From contig DASZCR010000138.1 of the NCBI GenBank assembly GCA_035942915.1, positions 1 to 20,163 of the forward strand: DNA of 20,163 nucleotides. The letters run 5' to 3'. The position numbers and the translations under genes are program-made. Positions 18,201 through 20,163 of this stretch are shown in pieces. The notes under the pieces are model-generated. The model saw only the letters and a list, made by a program, of their open reading frames with translations. It was not told where the DNA came from and searched no databases. Each line of letters begins with the position of its first letter. Position 1 is the stretch's first letter. This DNA comes from DASZCR01 sp035942915. Lineage in GTDB: Bacteria > Acidobacteriota > Blastocatellia > Pyrinomonadales > Pyrinomonadaceae.

Positions 18201-20163
18201 GAGCCGACCGCTCGGCAGCGATTGGGAACAGACCGTCAGCGGCAGTTTCCTGCCGAGCTATTGCCTGCGCCCGACGAAGCCATCGACCGTCACAATCACG
18301 CTGCCCGACGGGACGGTCTACGCCTTCGCGATGACTCCCAACCCGCAATGCCAGTTGCTCGCTCCCGTGCAGTTCACCAACATCAGCTTCAACCAACTGC
18401 CCGGCGAGCCTGAAACTCAGGGCGCAACCCTGACGGCGCTCGGCGGCGAGAACGAGGCATTCTTCACCGGCTCGGCTCCCGGCACGGGCGACCTCATCGA
18501 CAACGACACGGCCGACCTCTACAACCCGACGCGCTTCCGACTCACCACCGCCGACGGGACTATCCTGATTGTCGATGAGCAGTCGGGTCTTCAGAGCCTG
18601 ACTGATAACAACGGCAACACGCTCACCATCAGTTCCGGCGGCGTTCTCCATTCCAGCGGCAAGAGCATCACGTTCACGCGCGACGCGCAGAACCGCATCA
18701 CCCGCATCACCGACCCGGCAGGCCGCCACATTGCCTACGCTTACGACCTCAATGGCGACCTCGTCAGCATGACGGATCAGGACGGGCACGTCACACGCTA
18801 CACCTACAACTCGTCGCACCACCTGCTCGACATCATCGACCCTCTCAACCGGCGCGGCGTCAGGAACGAATACGACACGAGCGGTCGTCTCACCGCCATC
18901 ACCGACGAGGCGGGCAAGACCATCCGCTTCTCATTCAACCCCAACAGCCGCCAGCAGATTGTGACAGACCGCAAGGGCAACGTCACCGTCTACGAATTCG
19001 ACGAGCGGGGCAAAACCCTCAGCATCACCAACGCCGCAGGCCACGTCATGCGTGCCACCTATGATGGGGCGGGAAACCGTCTGACCGAAACCGACCAGTT
19101 CGGCAACACGACCACCTACACGTATGACGCGCGCGGCAACATTCTGACGCGGACGGATGCCCAGAACCGCGTCGTGCGCCTCACCTACGACGAGCGCAAT
19201 CAGGTGACGAGCGCGACCGATGCCAACGGCCACACGATAACCAACGTCTACGACGCGAAAGGAAACCTGACCTCCGCCACCGACCCTCTCGGCAACACCA
19301 TCAGTTTCACTTACGACACCAGCGGGCAGTTGCTCACGTCTACAGACGCGGCTGGTCACTCCTCGACCTTCGAGTATGACGCCTCCGGCAACATGACGAA
19401 GACGACCGACCGCCTTGGTCATTCCACCCGTTACGCCTACGACGCCGTCGGCAACATTACCGCCGCGACGGACGCCAGAGGCAACACCACGCAGTTCAAC
19501 TTCAGCGACGCCGGACTCCTGACCTCGACCGTCGATGCGCTCGGCAATACCAAACGCAACGAATACGACACGGCCGGTACGCTTTCGACCGGCATTGACG
19601 AACTCGGCCGACGAACGCAGTTCACCAGCAACTTCACAGGCTTGCCGCTGCAAACGACGCTTGCCGACGGCACGAAGTTCAACGTCCAGTACGATGCTAA
19701 CGGAAACGTCGCGTCGAGTTCCATAACGGGCGGTCTAGCGCCCACCGTCGAACACGACCGCCTGAATCTACCCACGAAAATCACGGTTGCGCCCGGCGTC
19801 TCGATGACGCTTCAATACGATGCCGCCGGACGCAGAACCGCCGTGTCCGACCCGCTCGGCAACACCACGACCTTCCAGTACAACCTGCTCAACAAAGTCA
19901 CCGTCGAAGCCGATGCGCTCGGCAATCAGACGCACTTGGGTTACGACGCCGTCGGCAATCTCACCACACAGACCGACCCCAACGGCAACACCACGGCTCA
20001 CACCTACGACAAGGCCAACCGCCTCCTCCGCACGACGATGCCCGACGGCAGTTTCCTTGAGAACACCTACGACGCGCTCGGTCAGGTGACCTCCACGCGC
20101 GATGCTCTGGGCAACGTCACCGCATTCACTTACGACGACGAGGGGCAACTGCTCAGCGTCACG
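12232..20163 (+). CDS. Giant secreted multidomain RHS/YD-repeat protein (3' end outside window)
   Basis: 2644 codons open to the window edge in a single frame. The N-terminus has a basic stretch and the hydrophobic core LACSLLFLLLTQAIIPPALV (about 29-48), i.e. a signal peptide. Then: beta-propeller-like domain about 85-373; beta-helix-like segment about 395-640 (LSGRAGAVSVPPGTYGNF onward); PKD/REJ-type domains from 657, opening NRPPAVEAG and NQPPTVNAG; a second propeller copy at 871-1160 nested in the third PKD domain; an Ig-like (Big_1-type) domain about 1245-1340; a PA14-like domain about 1345-1540 (FNFFSDDGFIFGVGGG, DYAECCGGELAL); another Ig-like domain; two more PKD domains (1649-1840); an Ig-like segment; an RHS entry region from about 1937 (SRTYDSRDKRTGDFGVGWW); and YD repeats from 2151. 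It is probably surface-bound or secreted. RHS shells can enclose a C-terminal toxin, but that end is not visible. Ribosome site GAGAGAGGAAG precedes the ATG. Confidence 0.93.
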   Translation, partial: MSTTSTKSKPFPTRAIRRWLLPARRALACSLLFLLLTQAIIPPALVYSRASSARPSQSSGVRPKTHNTSGAVAPPLTATAATNAFGIVLTPLTTAFNGHAGIDYHAQSGSLVVSANSPAGLPNNFELIDGGGTHRTFSNVGGLGGALKIATARDEGQGVSLAGFSKGEMFAGAQGAVARISADGRTVQNSWAALPGEPGLIGGLHLDRTGVFGGDLFVVTDAGGVWRINAAAVASQVASLNTPLAGVTTIPDDPAKYGPWAGKILAGAKTRGVVYAIDAQGSATSYPLGINPEEIEIVPAHENFFGLDPADGKLWGAQADAFAGLIGDVLVGQRSPGILMRVRWNGTEFETGQLAQVAQWSQITFAPAGVAEIRGVKQLYDKLAVVRHAPVLNSGRIEGALWQLSAENVALGGTDTITSDLLVPGTPTVNAVGGQANFGGVIAGDEDSQPTGYTVNIGANASLRHLITRTNPFEMGQVAAPPAPSGTRDVSISKEGESVGDFSTLRNMSLSGRAGAVSVPPGTYGNFAVSGRTSLVLGVENASEPAVYNLQGLTLTGGSELRLAGPVVLTVRGEVSLTGSTVGAADNPRRLRLKVAEAGVKAGGGGVLYGIVSAPRGEVEITGQARIRGTVMCDRLTVSGKGILQVTENDVPPPPVNRPPAVEAGANQVVTLPSDTVSLNGTAGDDGLPRGSALSVTWSVVSGPGTVSFGNPATVGTTATFVEAGTYVLKLTASDGMLTASDEMHVEIVPRNQPPTVNAGADITIKLPESVKLNGTVSDDALPRGSHVSVEWSLGSGPAAPVFTDASAAATNVSFTAPGIYTLKLSASDTEFTVSDELVVTVNPANQPPTADAGPDQSITLNESLPAPQEFKLRTISTNFNSPIGIDYHEPSGKVVMSVNYSTGGQPFNFEMVSADGTHSPFSNISGLTDELKLATVRDDGGGMGRGGFQVGELFTGSGVSGVVVRVSPDGSTVQNPWVTLPGEPGLMRGSLYVDRTGIFGGDLIVVTTAGGVWRINSAGQPTQLARIPTHLEGVCTIPDDPQKYGPWAGKILIGAENERRFYTVDAQGQTAFYDLFIWPEDIDIIPANENFFGVAFGNNALMGAPASAFRGMAGDLLITQESGALYHIRWNGSEFEKTILANVAQWEHVTFAPAGIVEIPPAGGAVMLNGSVTDDAAPGFPLSVSWEKVSGPGDVTFINPGQPVTEAIFNRPGTYVLRLTANDIEFTASDEVTINVTTPLPPLLDAKLELAPESAGPNVTGTSQTLRATLLDRRGFPLTGAPVHFIVNGANATSGDVSTNALGVAEFTYTGNTSGSDTVRATAGDGTLSVGSNLAKVSWVTPTQAISTTTVTGRFFHSNGSGAFTTLPTQQPAFTQFFPTINFNPPAGTVPGNTSGVGVHTHPFTNVTTDASGNFTGTIVAEGNGLQAGVGSLFDFHAVFTGTFTVAQPGPITFNFFSDDGFIFGVGGGAERVGGALSNPPPSGRTPFENFPVMGAFNQPTSPVANSVTVFFPAAGSYPYEVDYAECCGGELALTMTRAASGGSKGVPPTGSLALTPNTPAPRDAGQPQTFTVTATDASGDPMTDALLRLTISGANARQLTALTDATGRASFTYAGAQVGTDSLQVSTPVGATIAYSNVVSMRWNVPNQTPVVNAGSDLTLASVSDGAPLGGSVTDDGLPLGSRVTVQWTKVSGPGAVTFANPGAAATTATFAVAGVYLLRLTASDSQLSASDDVMVTVNGINQPPTVNAGVDQTITLPNTARLNGTAEDDGLPAAATLALTWSKVSGPGNVTFQNPNASATLASFDIEGTYVLRLSASDTEMTASDEVTVTVNAAVPPPVAQLASPLDGSNLTERTNIVGSVSGGTWRLEYSLNSRTPGQTWTTFAAGNAPVADGLLGTFDPTLLLNGTYTIRLVANGADGQTTVSTLSAVVTGELKVGIFTVAFTDLDVPVAGLPIMVSRTYDSRDKRTGDFGVGWWLGLRNVRVEKSRPLGSDWEQTVSGSFLPSYCLRPTKPSTVTITLPDGTVYAFAMTPNPQCQLLAPVQFTNISFNQLPGEPETQGATLTALGGENEAFFTGSAPGTGDLIDNDTADLYNPTRFRLTTADGTILIVDEQSGLQSLTDNNGNTLTISSGGVLHSSGKSITFTRDAQNRITRITDPAGRHIAYAYDLNGDLVSMTDQDGHVTRYTYNSSHHLLDIIDPLNRRGVRNEYDTSGRLTAITDEAGKTIRFSFNPNSRQQIVTDRKGNVTVYEFDERGKTLSITNAAGHVMRATYDGAGNRLTETDQFGNTTTYTYDARGNILTRTDAQNRVVRLTYDERNQVTSATDANGHTITNVYDAKGNLTSATDPLGNTISFTYDTSGQLLTSTDAAGHSSTFEYDASGNMTKTTDRLGHSTRYAYDAVGNITAATDARGNTTQFNFSDAGLLTSTVDALGNTKRNEYDTAGTLSTGIDELGRRTQFTSNFTGLPLQTTLADGTKFNVQYDANGNVASSSITGGLAPTVEHDRLNLPTKITVAPGVSMTLQYDAAGRRTAVSDPLGNTTTFQYNLLNKVTVEADALGNQTHLGYDAVGNLTTQTDPNGNTTAHTYDKANRLLRTTMPDGSFLENTYDALGQVTSTRDALGNVTAFTYDDEGQLLSVT
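12484..13350 (+). repeat. Propeller-like domain, copy 1 (about 289 residues)
   Basis: First of two homologous domains in the giant protein. It shares with copy 2 landmark strings at matching spacing: GIDYH, PGEPGL, DRTGVFGGDL, GGVWRIN, TIPDDPAKYGPWAGKIL, ENFFG, RWNGTEFE and TFAPAG. Regular short beta-rich blocks with Gly-Gly-Val-Trp suggest a beta-propeller fold; the fold is inferred. Confidence 0.75.
14200..15945 (+). repeat. PKD/REJ-type domain array A (three domains, third interrupted)
   Basis: Domain starts at 14200, 14485 and 14767, each marked by Asn-Arg/Gln-Pro-Pro and an AG(A/P)(N/D) motif, giving a period of about 95 residues. Each has LNG(T/S) followed by a Asp-Asp pair, a central W(S/E)...SGP block and a TY(V/T)L(K/R)L strand. 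The third is split: its first strand lies at 14767-14841 and the rest at 15721-15945, together about 100 residues. Confidence 0.8.
14842..15711 (+). repeat. Propeller-like domain, copy 2, nested in a PKD domain
   Basis: 290 residues, nearly the same length as copy 1. Matching landmarks are GIDYH, PGEPGL, DRTGIFGGDL, GGVWRIN, TIPDDPQKYGPWAGKIL, ENFFG, RWNGSEFE and TFAPAG. It is flanked by the two halves of one PKD domain (14767-14841 and 15721-15945). Confidence 0.75.
17176..17748 (+). repeat. PKD/REJ-type domain array B (two domains)
   Basis: Starts at 17176 (NQTPVVNAG) and 17461 (NQPPTVNAG), 95 residues apart. Both carry the W(T/S)KVSGPG(A/N)VTF block and a Y(L/V)LRLSAS or LTAS strand, very like array A at protein and DNA level. 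Confidence 0.8.
18682..20163 (+). repeat. YD-repeat array: 23 full units of 21 residues plus a partial unit
   Basis: From the first DAQNR unit the protein falls into consecutive units of the form D-x-x-G-x-L/I-x-x-x-T-D-x-x-G-(N/H)-x-T-x-x-x-Y. All are 21 residues except the third, which has 22; 23 units and a 10-residue partial account exactly for the 1482 bases to the edge. The array continues beyond the window. YD repeats build the spiral wall of RHS/Tc-type shells. Confidence 0.92.

Noticed and set aside
17104..18822. 572-codon antisense ORF opposite the secreted giant
   Set aside because: It is the shadow of a high-GC coding frame: the composition is Arg/Val/Gly/Ala-rich with no recognisable domain, and the plus strand has clear PKD and RHS motifs over the same bases.
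18682..20163. Regular 63-bp spacing resembling a repeat array or CRISPR
   Set aside because: The units are coding YD repeats in one open frame; the DNA has no constant repeat with unique spacers.

Overview
The window looks like part of an acidobacterial chromosome, probably class Blastocatellia or a relative. The base for this is an ECF sigma factor of the type common in Acidobacteria and Planctomycetes, coupled to a Ser/Thr kinase with TPR repeats, plus a very large secreted PKD/RHS protein and high-GC coding. This placement is inferred from gene types; no rRNA or other marker gene is present.

Layout. (1) 1-6405, minus strand: a biosynthetic gene cluster cut by the left edge. In reading order it holds an ABC-transporter ATPase (6405-5674), a roughly 500-bp AT-rich gap with a degraded tRNA-like sequence and phased direct repeats, an SbnB-family enzyme for 2,3-diaminopropionate (5174-4140), and a nonribosomal peptide synthetase beginning with a fatty acyl-AMP ligase (4092 to beyond base 1; FAAL-carrier-condensation-adenylation). 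This predicts a lipopeptide primed with a fatty acid and probably containing diaminopropionate. (2) 6406-7443: about 1 kb of lower-GC sequence without a convincing large gene. It holds a good plus-strand promoter followed by a near-perfect intrinsic terminator (candidate small RNA of about 85 nt), a short coding-like fragment, and a 58-codon ORF. (3) 7444-8358, minus: a membrane sensor histidine kinase that stops inside its ATPase domain, just where the low-GC region begins. (4) 8489-11820, minus: ECF sigma factor and Ser/Thr kinase-TPR protein, separated by 2 bp. (5) 12232 to beyond 20163, plus: at least 2644 codons of one secreted protein. It runs signal peptide, beta-propeller-like domain, beta-helix-like segment, PKD domains, Ig-like and PA14-like domains, more PKD domains, then an RHS core of at least 23 YD repeats.

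The lipopeptide cluster and the secreted giant are probably independent systems. Points that most deserve a second look are the FAAL-NRPS/SbnB cluster, the propeller domain present twice in the giant protein with its second copy nested inside a PKD domain, the strikingly regular 21-residue YD array, the candidate small RNA, and the truncated kinase at a compositional junction. Both window ends cut open reading frames, so the NRPS product and the RHS C-terminus cannot be judged here.
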